Shown: piece by piece, positions 23,202 through 31,644 of the stretch
Numbering within the stretch: position 1 is the stretch's first letter
Layout: each line of letters starts with the position of its first letter
Source: CAZIGK01 sp964538615
GTDB taxonomy: Bacteria > Pseudomonadota > Alphaproteobacteria > Rickettsiales > RI-342
Length of the DNA: 34,495 bases
Direction: 5' to 3'
Assembly: GCA_964538615.1 (NCBI GenBank)
Contig: CAZIGK010000019.1
Location: 1-34,495, forward strand
Translations under genes and position numbers: made by a program
Notes under the pieces: model-generated
Database searches by the model: none
What the model was told of the DNA's origin: nothing
What the model saw: only the letters and a program-made list of their open reading frames with translations

Positions 23202-25511
23202 ATGACCACTGCCACCCACGCCATGAATTTCACGGATGACACCCAACACTACCTCACGTGCCTGAATGCCGAACAACGGCAAGCCGTGGAAACATTAGAC
23301 GGCCCCTTGCTGGTACTGGCGGGTGCCGGTACGGGCAAAACCCGTGTGCTCACCACCCGCATTGCCCATTTGCTCATGAGCAAAAAAGCGTTTTCCGGCC
23401 AGATACTGGCGGTCACTTTCACCAACAAAGCCGCAAAGGAAATGGTGCACCGGGTAGAGGCTATGATTGGCGGATCTGCGGCTGGCATGTGGTTGGGTAC
23501 GTTTCATTCGATTGGCGTGCGCATACTGCGCCGTCATGCGGAAAAGTTAGGCTTTTCCAGTCAATTCAGTATTCTGGATATGGATGACCAGATTCGCCTT
23601 ATCAAACAGGTGATGGAAGAAATGAAGCTGGATGTGAAGCGTTGGCCGCCGAAAGCCGTCGCGCACATGATTTCCGGCGTGAAAGACAAAGGGCTACTGC
23701 CGGAACAATGCCATCATCTGCCGGAAGCAGGCTATGTGAATGGTCGCCTGCCGGATATTTATGCCGCGTATCAAAAACGCATGCTGACCATCAGCGCCAT
23801 GGATTTTGGCGATTTATTGCTACATTGCCTGACGTTGTTTCAAAAATATCCGGAAGTGTTGACGGAATATCACCATAAGTTGCGCTATATTCTGGTGGAT
23901 GAGTATCAGGATACCAACATTGCGCAATATTTGTGGTTACGGTTGCTGGCCATGCGTACCGACCCGCAAACCGGTAAGCAGCCGCATAATATCTGCTGTG
24001 TGGGAGATGATGACCAGTCCATTTACGGTTGGCGTGGGGCAGAGGTCGGCAATATTCTGAAGTTTGAAAAAGACTTTCCCGAAGCCGTGACTATCCGGTT
24101 GGAGTGCAATTATCGCTCCACAGCACCCATTTTGCATGCGGCTTCGACTCTGATTGCGAATAACGAAGAGCGGTTAGGGAAAACCTTATGGACACCACAG
24201 GATGGTGGTGATCTGATTCGCGTGCATAACCTGTGGGATGACGGGGAAGAAGCCGGTTTCGTGGCGGATCAGATTGAGCAGCTACAGCGGCAGCAAGTGA
24301 ATCTGGATGAAGTGGCCATTCTGGTGCGGGCAGGACACCAGACGCGCAGTTTTGAAGAAAAATTCATGCGCTACGATATTCCCTATCGGGTGGTGGGGGG
24401 CTTACGCTTCTACGAACGCAAAGAAATTAAAGACATGATTGCCTATCTGCGTGTCACCTTGCAACCGCACGATGATATGGCCTTAGAGCGCATTATCAAT
24501 ACGCCCAAGCGCGGCATTGGCGATAGTTCACTGGATAAGATGATTGCGTTGGCGCACCAGACGGAAAGCTCTTTGTATGACACCATGTTCCATGCCGTGG
24601 CGGAAGGTTCTATTGCGGGCAAGGCGGGCGGCTCTATGGCCGCTTTGCTGAAACAATTTGAAGGCTGGCGAACAGAAGCCGCCCACCTTTCCCCACCGGA
24701 TATGATGGAAAAACTACTCGATGAATCCGGCTATCTGGCCATGCTGAAAGCCGAAGCGACGGAAGAAGCCCGTGGCCGCATGGAAAACCTGAAAGAACTG
24801 GTACAGGCCATGACAGAGTTCGATGACCTGCAAGCCTTCATGGAGCATGTGGGGCTGGTCATGGATCGGGAGATGCAGGATCACCAGCAAGCCATGGTCA
24901 CCCTGATGACCCTGCATGCCTCCAAGGGGCTGGAATATGATTATGTGTTTCTACCCGGCTGGGAAGAAGGTTTGTTCCCCAATCAACGTGCGATGGATGA
25001 AACCGGTAAGAAAGGGCTGGAGGAAGAACGCCGTCTGGCGTATGTCGGCATTACCCGCGCCCGTAAACACCTGACCATCAGCCATGCCAGCAACCGCCGC
25101 ATGTATAACCAGTGGCAAAGCTGCATCCCTTCGCGCTTTTTGGATGAACTGCCTGCGGATGCTGTGCAGGTGGAAGAGGCCATCCAGCCATCTCCCATGG
25201 CACGTGGCGGCTTTGGCGGTAGCCGGAGCGGTCATGGCTGGGGTGCTGCGCGTGGCATGGGGGCATCCCGCCAGCAATTGCAGCAAAGCATTGATGATTT
25301 AATGCAATCCTATGGTCGTCAGAATGGTGCGGCGGCAGAACGCCCCAAAGCTCCGACCAATCAATCTCATGAATTTCCGGCGGGTACCAAAGTGGTGCAT
25401 AAAACCTTTGGCGATGGCACCGTCCTTAGCGCGGAAGGCGACAAACTGCAAATCTGCTTCGTCAAAGCAGGCATTAAAAAACTAATGAAGGATTTTGTGG
25501 AAAAGCGGTAG
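23202..25511 (+). CDS. uvrD: ATP-dependent DNA helicase, UvrD/PcrA family
   Basis: About 769 residues, superfamily 1A 3'-5' helicase in nucleotide excision and mismatch repair. Q motif LNAEQRQAV, Walker A GAGTGKT (41-47), motif Ia ILAVTFTNKAAKEM, Walker B LVDEYQDTN, motif III DDDQSIYGWRGA, motif IV LECNYRST, motif V VTLMTLHASKGLEYDYVFLPG, motif VI RRLAYVGITRARKHL, and a C-terminal Tudor-like domain (FGDGTVLSAEGDKLQ). Whether uvrD or pcrA is the better name cannot be decided here. The start is uncertain: ATG 23202 is preferred, 23223 is possible, and the frame is open to 23082. No ribosome site is clear. Divergent from the acetyltransferase. Confidence 0.93.
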   Translation: MTTATHAMNFTDDTQHYLTCLNAEQRQAVETLDGPLLVLAGAGTGKTRVLTTRIAHLLMSKKAFSGQILAVTFTNKAAKEMVHRVEAMIGGSAAGMWLGTFHSIGVRILRRHAEKLGFSSQFSILDMDDQIRLIKQVMEEMKLDVKRWPPKAVAHMISGVKDKGLLPEQCHHLPEAGYVNGRLPDIYAAYQKRMLTISAMDFGDLLLHCLTLFQKYPEVLTEYHHKLRYILVDEYQDTNIAQYLWLRLLAMRTDPQTGKQPHNICCVGDDDQSIYGWRGAEVGNILKFEKDFPEAVTIRLECNYRSTAPILHAASTLIANNEERLGKTLWTPQDGGDLIRVHNLWDDGEEAGFVADQIEQLQRQQVNLDEVAILVRAGHQTRSFEEKFMRYDIPYRVVGGLRFYERKEIKDMIAYLRVTLQPHDDMALERIINTPKRGIGDSSLDKMIALAHQTESSLYDTMFHAVAEGSIAGKAGGSMAALLKQFEGWRTEAAHLSPPDMMEKLLDESGYLAMLKAEATEEARGRMENLKELVQAMTEFDDLQAFMEHVGLVMDREMQDHQQAMVTLMTLHASKGLEYDYVFLPGWEEGLFPNQRAMDETGKKGLEEERRLAYVGITRARKHLTISHASNRRMYNQWQSCIPSRFLDELPADAVQVEEAIQPSPMARGGFGGSRSGHGWGAARGMGASRQQLQQSIDDLMQSYGRQNGAAAERPKAPTNQSHEFPAGTKVVHKTFGDGTVLSAEGDKLQICFVKAGIKKLMKDFVEKR

Positions 25512-25561
25512 CGAGTGTCGTTACAACATTTTCTGTTTACAACCGACAGGGACGTGAAACC

Positions 25562-27349
25562 ATGAGCGACGATATGTTGTTTGAAGATTTACCGGTGGTG
25601 CCGGCTCCCCAGTCTGCGGCGGCGCAGGCCTATCGGGTGTTAGCGCGTAAGTACCGTCCGACCGATTTTTCTGCCATGATTGGGCAGGAAGCGCTGGTGC
25701 GGACCCTCTCCAACGCCATTGCCATGAACCGTATTGCCCACGCATTTGTGCTGACAGGGATTCGTGGGGTGGGAAAAACCACCACTGCCCGCATTATTGC
25801 CCGTGCCCTGAATTGTACGGGCGAAGACGGAAAAAGTGGCCCAACCATCAACCCGTGTGGGGTTTGCCCAAGCTGTAAAGCCATTGCGGAAGATCGGCAT
25901 ATGGATGTGTTCGAGATGGATGCTGCCAGCCGCACCGGGGTGGATGATATTCGGGAAATTATTGAAAGCGTGCAATATAAACCCACCATGGGGCGCTATA
26001 AAATCTACATTATCGACGAAGTGCACATGCTTTCCAATAGCGCCTTCAATGCGCTACTGAAAACGCTGGAAGAACCGCCGGAGCATGTGAAATTTGTCTT
26101 CGCTACCACGGAGATTCGCAAAATTCCGGTCACGGTTCTTTCCCGCTGTCAGCGGTTTGATTTGCGGCGGGTGGAAGCGACGGAGCTGGAAAAGCACTTG
26201 TCTGGCATTTGCGATAAGGAAGGGATCGCCATTGAGCCGGAAGCACTGGCGCTGATTGCCCGTGCAGCGGAAGGTTCCGTAAGGGATTCGCTTTCCCTCA
26301 CCGATCAGGCCATTGCCCATGCATCCGGTACCGTGACCGCAGATCTGGTACGGGAGATGATTGGACGGGCAGACCGTACACGCCTGTTCCGTCTGTTTGA
26401 GTTGTTGATGCAAGGGCAGGTAGAATCTGCGTTGGAACTGGCACACGCCATTTATCTGGATGGCACCGAACCCAGCCTGCTGCTACAGGATTTGTTGGAG
26501 GTGGTGCATTTTCTGGCGCGCCTGAAAGTCTCCCCCAAATTGGCGGAGGATGTCACCCTGCCGCAGGCAGAGCGTGAACTGGGTAAAACACTGACCGAAA
26601 AACTGGCCGTACCGGTGTTGGCGCGTAGCTGGCAGATGATTCTGAAAGGGATAGAAGAAGCCCAACGTGCCCCAAGTCCTTTGCAGGCGATGGAGATGAT
26701 TCTGATCCGTCTGGCCTATAGCTCCAGCCTTCCCACCCCCGGTGAGGTCATTAAAGACCTGCAAAATGGTGGTGGAAAAACCTTTGGCAATGTCACCAGT
26801 CTTAGTGGTGCTGCGGCGGCCAGTCCGGCTCCGGTCGCCATGGGTGGCGGTGGTGCTTCCGGTGGAGGTAGCGTGATGCGTCCCGTCATGGTGGCGGGGG
26901 GTGGTGCTACGGCAGCCGTGTTGCAGCATCCGGCAGCCTTGGCGCAGGCACAGGTTGCGGCACAACCCATGCCCCATACCTATGCCGAGGTCGCCCACCT
27001 ATTCGAGCAAAACCGCGAGCCTTTGTTATATCAGTGGCTGTATGGACAGATTCGCCCGGTGATGGTGCAGGCTGGACGGTTGGAGTTATTTGCTTTGCAG
27101 GAGTTGCCGCCGGATTTTGCCTCTCGCGTTAGTCGTTGTCTGGAAAAATGGACCGCCGAACGTTGGGTGGTGACATTGGTGCAGGATGGTGCCAAAGCCA
27201 CCCCCACCCTGCAGGAACTGGCTGAACAACAACGGCAGGAGACGCAGGCTAGCCTGATGCAGCGTTACCCGGTGTTGAAGGAAATACTGGAATCTTTTCC
27301 CGGCGCGACTATGCTGTCGGCAGAAGCAATTACCCCGGAAGGAGCATAA
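25562..27349 (+). CDS. dnaX: DNA polymerase III subunits gamma/tau
   Basis: A 595-residue AAA+ clamp-loader ATPase. Walker A GIRGVGKT (66-73), zinc-binding cysteines at 85, 99, 102 and 105 (CGVCPSC), Walker B IYIIDEVHML, sensor I FVFATTEIRKIPVTVLSRCQ, and domain III. A Gly/Ala-rich low-complexity linker (about residues 420-465) precedes the tau-type C-terminal domain. No A-rich slippery heptamer like that used to make gamma in E. coli is visible, so only tau may be produced. It starts an operon with ybaB (3 bp later) and recR. Confidence 0.96.
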   Translation: MSDDMLFEDLPVVPAPQSAAAQAYRVLARKYRPTDFSAMIGQEALVRTLSNAIAMNRIAHAFVLTGIRGVGKTTTARIIARALNCTGEDGKSGPTINPCGVCPSCKAIAEDRHMDVFEMDAASRTGVDDIREIIESVQYKPTMGRYKIYIIDEVHMLSNSAFNALLKTLEEPPEHVKFVFATTEIRKIPVTVLSRCQRFDLRRVEATELEKHLSGICDKEGIAIEPEALALIARAAEGSVRDSLSLTDQAIAHASGTVTADLVREMIGRADRTRLFRLFELLMQGQVESALELAHAIYLDGTEPSLLLQDLLEVVHFLARLKVSPKLAEDVTLPQAERELGKTLTEKLAVPVLARSWQMILKGIEEAQRAPSPLQAMEMILIRLAYSSSLPTPGEVIKDLQNGGGKTFGNVTSLSGAAAASPAPVAMGGGGASGGGSVMRPVMVAGGGATAAVLQHPAALAQAQVAAQPMPHTYAEVAHLFEQNREPLLYQWLYGQIRPVMVQAGRLELFALQELPPDFASRVSRCLEKWTAERWVVTLVQDGAKATPTLQELAEQQRQETQASLMQRYPVLKEILESFPGATMLSAEAITPEGA

Positions 27350-27352
27350 GCC

Positions 27353-27673
27353 ATGGCTGGCATGAAAGATTTTATGAAACAAGCGCAAATGATGCAAAGC
27401 CGTATCGAGCAAATGCAGGCCAATATGGCTGCGCAGGAGGTGACGGGCAGTGCCGGTGGTGGGCTGGTGAAAGCCACCATGACCGGTAAAGGCGATGTGA
27501 AAGGGATTTCGATTGATCCCTCCCTGTTGGTGGTTGACGAAAAAGACGTGCTGGAAGATTTGATTGTGGCGGCTATTGCCAATGCCAAATCCTCCATTGA
27601 AACCCAGTTTGCCCAGCAAATGCAGGAACTGACCGGTGGAATGCTGCCTCCGGGGATGAAGTTACCGTTCTAG
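27353..27673 (+). CDS. ybaB: YbaB/EbfC family nucleoid-associated protein
   Basis: A 106-residue DNA-binding dimer. The N-terminal helix is Met/Gln-rich (MKDFMKQAQMMQSRIEQMQ), followed by the conserved GLVKATMTGKGDVKGISIDP strand region, VLEDLIVAAIANAK and the TGGMLPPGMKLPF ending. The dnaX-ybaB-recR order is conserved across bacteria; the start is 3 bp after the dnaX stop, with GGAGCATAAGCC as ribosome site. Confidence 0.96.
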   Translation: MAGMKDFMKQAQMMQSRIEQMQANMAAQEVTGSAGGGLVKATMTGKGDVKGISIDPSLLVVDEKDVLEDLIVAAIANAKSSIETQFAQQMQELTGGMLPPGMKLPF

Positions 27674-27691
27674 GCGGCGGTGCTTTTATTC

Positions 27692-28291
27692 ATGTCCCCC
27701 ACCAACAGCATCGAACAACTGATTCAGCTTTTGTCGCGGCTGCCCGGTGTTGGCAGCCGTTCGGCGCGGCGCATGGCCTTGCATCTCATCCGCAACCGCG
27801 AGCATCTCATGCTTCCACTGGCGGATCAGTTACGCAAAACCGCTGCCGAGCTGGTGTTTTGTCCGCAATGCGGCATGCTGGATAGCACCAGCCCCTGCCA
27901 TATATGCGCGGATACACGGCGCGATGCCGCTTGCCTGTGCGTAGTAGAAGATATTGCGGATGTCTGGGCGATTGAGCGTAGCCGTATGTACCGTGGGCAG
28001 TACCATGTGCTGGGTGGTACTCTTTCTGCTATGGACGGACGTGGGCCTGACCAGTTGAATTTGAAGAGCCTGCTGCCACGGGTGAAAGAGCAAAGCGTGC
28101 AGGAGGTCATTTTGGCGACCAACGTCACCGTGGATGGCCAGACGACCGCCCATTACATTACCGATATGCTGGGGGGAACCGGGGTTAGAGTGACCCGACT
28201 GGCGCAGGGTATTCCCATGGGAGGAGAACTGGATTATCTGGATGAAGGCACGCTGGGGGCAGCCTTTCATAGCCGCGCATTGGTTTCATAA
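27692..28291 (+). CDS. recR: Recombination protein RecR
   Basis: A 199-residue DNA-binding ring protein of the RecFOR pathway. Helix-hairpin-helix LSRLPGVGSRSARRMALHL, C4 zinc finger (Cys57, Cys60, Cys69, Cys72), Toprim domain (LCVVEDIADVWAIE, YHVLGGTLSAMDGRGP, EVILATNVTVDGQTTA, VTRLAQGIPMGGELDYLDEG). ATG 27692 is preferred; a GTG at 27680 is in frame. Last gene of the dnaX operon. Confidence 0.96.
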   Translation: MSPTNSIEQLIQLLSRLPGVGSRSARRMALHLIRNREHLMLPLADQLRKTAAELVFCPQCGMLDSTSPCHICADTRRDAACLCVVEDIADVWAIERSRMYRGQYHVLGGTLSAMDGRGPDQLNLKSLLPRVKEQSVQEVILATNVTVDGQTTAHYITDMLGGTGVRVTRLAQGIPMGGELDYLDEGTLGAAFHSRALVS

Positions 28292-28320
28292 TGAAACAAT
28301 GGTTTGGATACTCTGTTATC

Positions 28321-28353
28321 CGTCATAAAAAGGTCATGAGTTTCCGATAGGTT
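28321..28353 (+). promoter_or_regulatory. Pho-box-like promoter of the first hydrolase gene
   Basis: CGTCATA (28321-28327) and GGTCATG (28332-28338), spaced by AAAA, make an 11-bp repeat. TAGGTT (28348-28353) begins exactly 10 nt after the second GTCAT. The ATG is at 28386. Confidence 0.7.
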
Positions 28354-28385
28354 GTTATTTCTATACAACCTGACGGAGCTTATCC

Positions 28386-29843
28386 ATGGCTACTCCTAAC
28401 GCCCCAACGGTCACCGTAGATAAGGCTGCAACCACGCGCCAACAACCTCCTTCATTCCATGACGTCATGCAGCAGGCGGTGGAGGCAGGGGTTCATGTTT
28501 CACAGAATCAGGAGAGCAGTCTACGGTTTCTGGATCAGCATTTTCGTTCCATGCAGAAGGTGGAGCGCGCCTTGATGGAAGCGCAATTCACCATTGCGGA
28601 GGACGGCTTTACCCTGCCAGAAGAGTTGGTGCATGCGGGGTGGAGTATTCATAAACAAACCCATAATGCACGCACTGGCTACGATGGTTTGGTGCTCGTG
28701 CATGTGGATCATCCGGATGCATATGTGGTGCTGCATGGCTCCACCAACGCGGCCAAAGACCTATACTATGGCAGTAGCCGTCAGTTTGCAGGTACGGGAC
28801 TGGATGAACAGGTTACCCATGCCATGCAATTTACTCAGGAGGTGATATCTGACCCGGAGTTGGCAACCCGTAGAGCAGTGCATTATGGTTTTTCACTGGG
28901 GGGTAATCTGGCGCAGCTATCCGCCGCTTATCAACGTGGGGCGCAAACCAAACATCCTCTGTTGCAACAAGGCATAGAACCGGTGGCGGCTATATCCGTG
29001 GATTCTACCGGTCTGAGTGTGTTCATTGAACAGGTGAGGCATGTGCTGGAAAGGAACGGCAAAGCCCATGTGGCGGATAAAGCAGTGGAATGGATTCACC
29101 GGAACCATGTGCAGGTGGTGCCGTTCCCTTCCAACGTCATTGGTATTTGGGGGCAACATGCCGGGCTTGCCGTGGGGTTGGATCAGCCGCTTGAGGAGAG
29201 TTATGCCACGCGACGTGTCAACGGCCAAATGCTGCGGCTGAATCTGGTTGCCATGAAGCACATGCTGCAAGATGTTGGAACGGTCATGCAAATGGTCGGT
29301 GCCTTAGTCAAGGATCCCGAACCCGCGATGTTTATGGCGAAAAACCTGCTCCAGTTTTGGGATGAAATGGGCTTTGCGGATTATGCCGCCCGCTCACACA
29401 TTAGCTTTTGGCAGGATGATGTCTTATCTGAGACATTGCGCACCCGAAGTAAGCATCTGGTCTATCTGGCGGGGGAGGACGGCATCACTCCCACTTATCC
29501 TGCCACGGTGGAAGAGCTTAAACAGGCCAAACGTGTGGTATGGCGAGGCGACAATCAACCCACCACAGAACTGCCAACCAATTTTGCCGAGGCTTTTTGG
29601 GCATTTGCTACCGTGCTGCTGCAACGTTCCGAAGAGATCGGCCTTTCTCCCCACATGCAGGAGGTATTTCAGCAGCGGTTTAACCGTGCACGGGAGGGTT
29701 TTACGGGAGAGGAGTTTCAAACCAATGTCACCCGGCTACTCAGTAACCCGACCATTAATGCCAGCTTTGATCGCTTGCTTACGAGCATGGCAGAAGATTT
29801 GCAGCACTGGTACACGAAGACTGTGCAGGTTCTTAACCACTAG
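28386..29843 (+). CDS. Lipase-like alpha/beta hydrolase (paralogue 1)
   Basis: A 485-residue soluble protein. An N-terminal helical region (about 100 residues) is followed by an alpha/beta-hydrolase core: strand AYVVLHGSTNAAKDLYYGS, nucleophile elbow HYGFSLGGNLAQ (Ser170 in GFSLG), ISVDSTGLS with Asp206 and later conserved His in GQHAGLAVG and SHISFW. These recall class 3 lipases, where the HGST strand corresponds to the FRGT motif. A C-terminal helical domain follows. There is no signal peptide, so any substrate is intracellular unless another export route is used. The upstream element suggests induction by phosphate limitation, when phospholipid turnover is a plausible role; that is inference. 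Confidence 0.78.
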   Translation: MATPNAPTVTVDKAATTRQQPPSFHDVMQQAVEAGVHVSQNQESSLRFLDQHFRSMQKVERALMEAQFTIAEDGFTLPEELVHAGWSIHKQTHNARTGYDGLVLVHVDHPDAYVVLHGSTNAAKDLYYGSSRQFAGTGLDEQVTHAMQFTQEVISDPELATRRAVHYGFSLGGNLAQLSAAYQRGAQTKHPLLQQGIEPVAAISVDSTGLSVFIEQVRHVLERNGKAHVADKAVEWIHRNHVQVVPFPSNVIGIWGQHAGLAVGLDQPLEESYATRRVNGQMLRLNLVAMKHMLQDVGTVMQMVGALVKDPEPAMFMAKNLLQFWDEMGFADYAARSHISFWQDDVLSETLRTRSKHLVYLAGEDGITPTYPATVEELKQAKRVVWRGDNQPTTELPTNFAEAFWAFATVLLQRSEEIGLSPHMQEVFQQRFNRAREGFTGEEFQTNVTRLLSNPTINASFDRLLTSMAEDLQHWYTKTVQVLNH

Positions 29844-29915
29844 AACGTTCCTTCACAGCATGCTGCGATAGCGAGGACCTCGCCTGCTCTCTGGTTAACG
29901 TCCATTCAAGCTTTC

Positions 29916-29948
29916 TGTCACGAAATGGTTATATTTCTTTGCTAATGT
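29916..29948 (+). promoter_or_regulatory. Pho-box-like promoter of the second hydrolase gene
   Basis: TGTCACG (29916-29922) and GGTTATA (29927-29933), spaced by AAAT, with an 11-bp period; the second heptamer is weaker. TAATGT (29943-29948) starts exactly 10 nt after GTTAT. Its own promoter indicates that the two hydrolase genes are separate units. Confidence 0.6.
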
Positions 29949-29987
29949 AGGGGATATAGGGCAGGCAGAATCACGAAAGGGTATGCT

Positions 29988-31559
29988 GTGCAGCAGTGGG
30001 CAGATGGTGTTCTTCAAAAAATAAAAGCGTTAGGTCTGCCTTGTACGGATAAGCAAGAGGTGCAGATTCATTGGGCCGAAGAAAACCTGATGGATATGCA
30101 GGCGCTGGATTTGGCTATGATGCGTCAACAGGCTCGTTTGAGCAATGCGAATATCCCTCTTGAGTTGCCTGAAGCCATAGCTGCCAAGTGGAAAGTGAAA
30201 GCCGAGTTGAGGGATCCGGTAAGTGGCTATGAAGGTGTGCTTTTGGCAAGCCGCTCTGAACCCGTGAAATATCTCTTGTTGCATGGCTCCACCAATAATT
30301 CGATTGATCTTCTGCACGGCAGTGTGCAGCAGTTTTCCAATAGTGGAGAACTGGATGAACAAGTGAAAATGGCCATTGAGTTTACACGTGAGTGTATGAC
30401 CAAGACAGGGGGAGAGCCTCTACAGCATTACGGTTATTCGCTGGGGGGTGTTCTGGCGCAGGTGGGTGCTGTGGCGCAGCGGTATGATGGAGTCAGTGGC
30501 GGCGGCGCGATTACGGTTGATAATACCGGTATTTCTCAGGTTTTACCGCAAGCGATACGGTATATTGCACAGGGTGAATATCAGGAAAAGCTTGCGAGCC
30601 GTTCAGAAGGAAAAACCAAACAACAGGCGGAAAAAGAAGCGAATGCCTTTGTGGAGAAAGTGACCGACAGGGCTGTTGAATGGTTGAGTGGTAACCATAC
30701 GTATTTTCCTCCCTACCCAGCCAGTTATATTGCGACGGGTGGCCAGCATGTCGGGTTGGGGGTCGCAATTGGCCAGCCACTTGAAGCCCGTTATGCCCAT
30801 AATAAGCCGGATCATGGATCACCCCTGAACCGATTAATCAATCAGGATGTGTTTACGAAGGCGGCGACGAAGTTATTTGGTTTGGTCTTCCGTATCAATG
30901 TTTTCAAAGCGGGTAGTGCCTTAGACTACCTGAGCCGCAATCGTGGCGTGATTAACGATATGCTTGGCGGTTTTACCGATTATACGGTCGCCGCGCACAC
31001 CAGTTTTCTCAAGCCATCCGAACTGGCAGAGCGGCTAACGGCGGATAATATGCACCCGGTCGCGCTTAGCATTCCTGAACAATATAGAGAAAAAGGCGAG
31101 TTTACGCCGACCAGTCTGCGCGCTGTGCAACATGCCACCCGCGAAGTGTATGTGCTGCCGTTAGCGGAGGCTGCGGCGCATGCCGGAGCATCGGAAAGGT
31201 TGGAGGAGCCAGAAAAACTCACGACTTTGCGTGGGCAACCCTTCCCTCATCGTGCAGAGCGTGTGTATGTGGCATTTCTCAATGTGCTCTTACATCATGT
31301 CGAAGAGCTGCCGTTGAGTGCTGAGGTCATGCAGAAGCTGAATGTGCAGTCAGCGCGAGAGCTGACACAAAAAATACAAGGGCTTATCCAGCATGTATCT
31401 TCCAGTGATCTGACGCACAGCAACCTTGAGACGCATTTATCCGCTTTGGTGTCCAATTTCGCCAGAACAGACCCATCGGTTGATCAATTTATCCGCGATT
31501 TGGCAGTGCATACGCAAAACTGGATCGCACAGGTTGTCGCAGACAACCCTGTTCGCTAA
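29988..31559 (+). CDS. Lipase-like alpha/beta hydrolase (paralogue 2)
   Basis: A 523-residue paralogue of its upstream neighbour: YLLLHGSTNNSIDLLHGS, GELDEQVKMAIEFTREC, nucleophile elbow HYGYSLGGVLAQ (Ser151), ITVDNTGIS (Asp178), GQHVGLGVAIGQPLEARYA and AAHTSFL align with the corresponding segments of the first. It has an additional charged helix (about 195-220, rich in Lys/Glu/Gln) and a longer tail. There is no signal peptide. The start is GTG 29988, preceded by AAAGGG 6 nt away; an out-of-frame ATG at 29983 is rejected. It arose by duplication of the first gene or vice versa, and has diverged strongly outside the motifs. Confidence 0.78.
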   Translation: MQQWADGVLQKIKALGLPCTDKQEVQIHWAEENLMDMQALDLAMMRQQARLSNANIPLELPEAIAAKWKVKAELRDPVSGYEGVLLASRSEPVKYLLLHGSTNNSIDLLHGSVQQFSNSGELDEQVKMAIEFTRECMTKTGGEPLQHYGYSLGGVLAQVGAVAQRYDGVSGGGAITVDNTGISQVLPQAIRYIAQGEYQEKLASRSEGKTKQQAEKEANAFVEKVTDRAVEWLSGNHTYFPPYPASYIATGGQHVGLGVAIGQPLEARYAHNKPDHGSPLNRLINQDVFTKAATKLFGLVFRINVFKAGSALDYLSRNRGVINDMLGGFTDYTVAAHTSFLKPSELAERLTADNMHPVALSIPEQYREKGEFTPTSLRAVQHATREVYVLPLAEAAAHAGASERLEEPEKLTTLRGQPFPHRAERVYVAFLNVLLHHVEELPLSAEVMQKLNVQSARELTQKIQGLIQHVSSSDLTHSNLETHLSALVSNFARTDPSVDQFIRDLAVHTQNWIAQVVADNPVR

Positions 31560-31618
31560 ATACGGTCATCACGTGACCAAACGATCTAAGGTAGCTGTGG
31601 CTTGCTGCCCATTCGTCT

Positions 31619-31644
31619 CCGCTGGCTAGTCCCCGCTGGCTAGT
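31619..31644. repeat. 14-bp tandem duplication at the rmuC stop
   Basis: CCGCTGGCTAGT occurs at 31619-31630 and again at 31633-31644 (period 14). The left copy holds the rmuC stop codon (31626-31628). Because 14 is not a multiple of three, the duplication changed the frame at the end of the gene. Confidence 0.75.

Noticed and set aside
26750..26790. Programmed frameshift site in dnaX
   Set aside because: The only A-run near the linker is GGAAAAACC; there is no slippery heptamer or following stem-loop comparable to the E. coli signal.
31561..31580. GGTCA-N5-TGACC inverted repeat after the second hydrolase as a terminator
   Set aside because: The stem is only 5 bp with no T tract; too weak to call.
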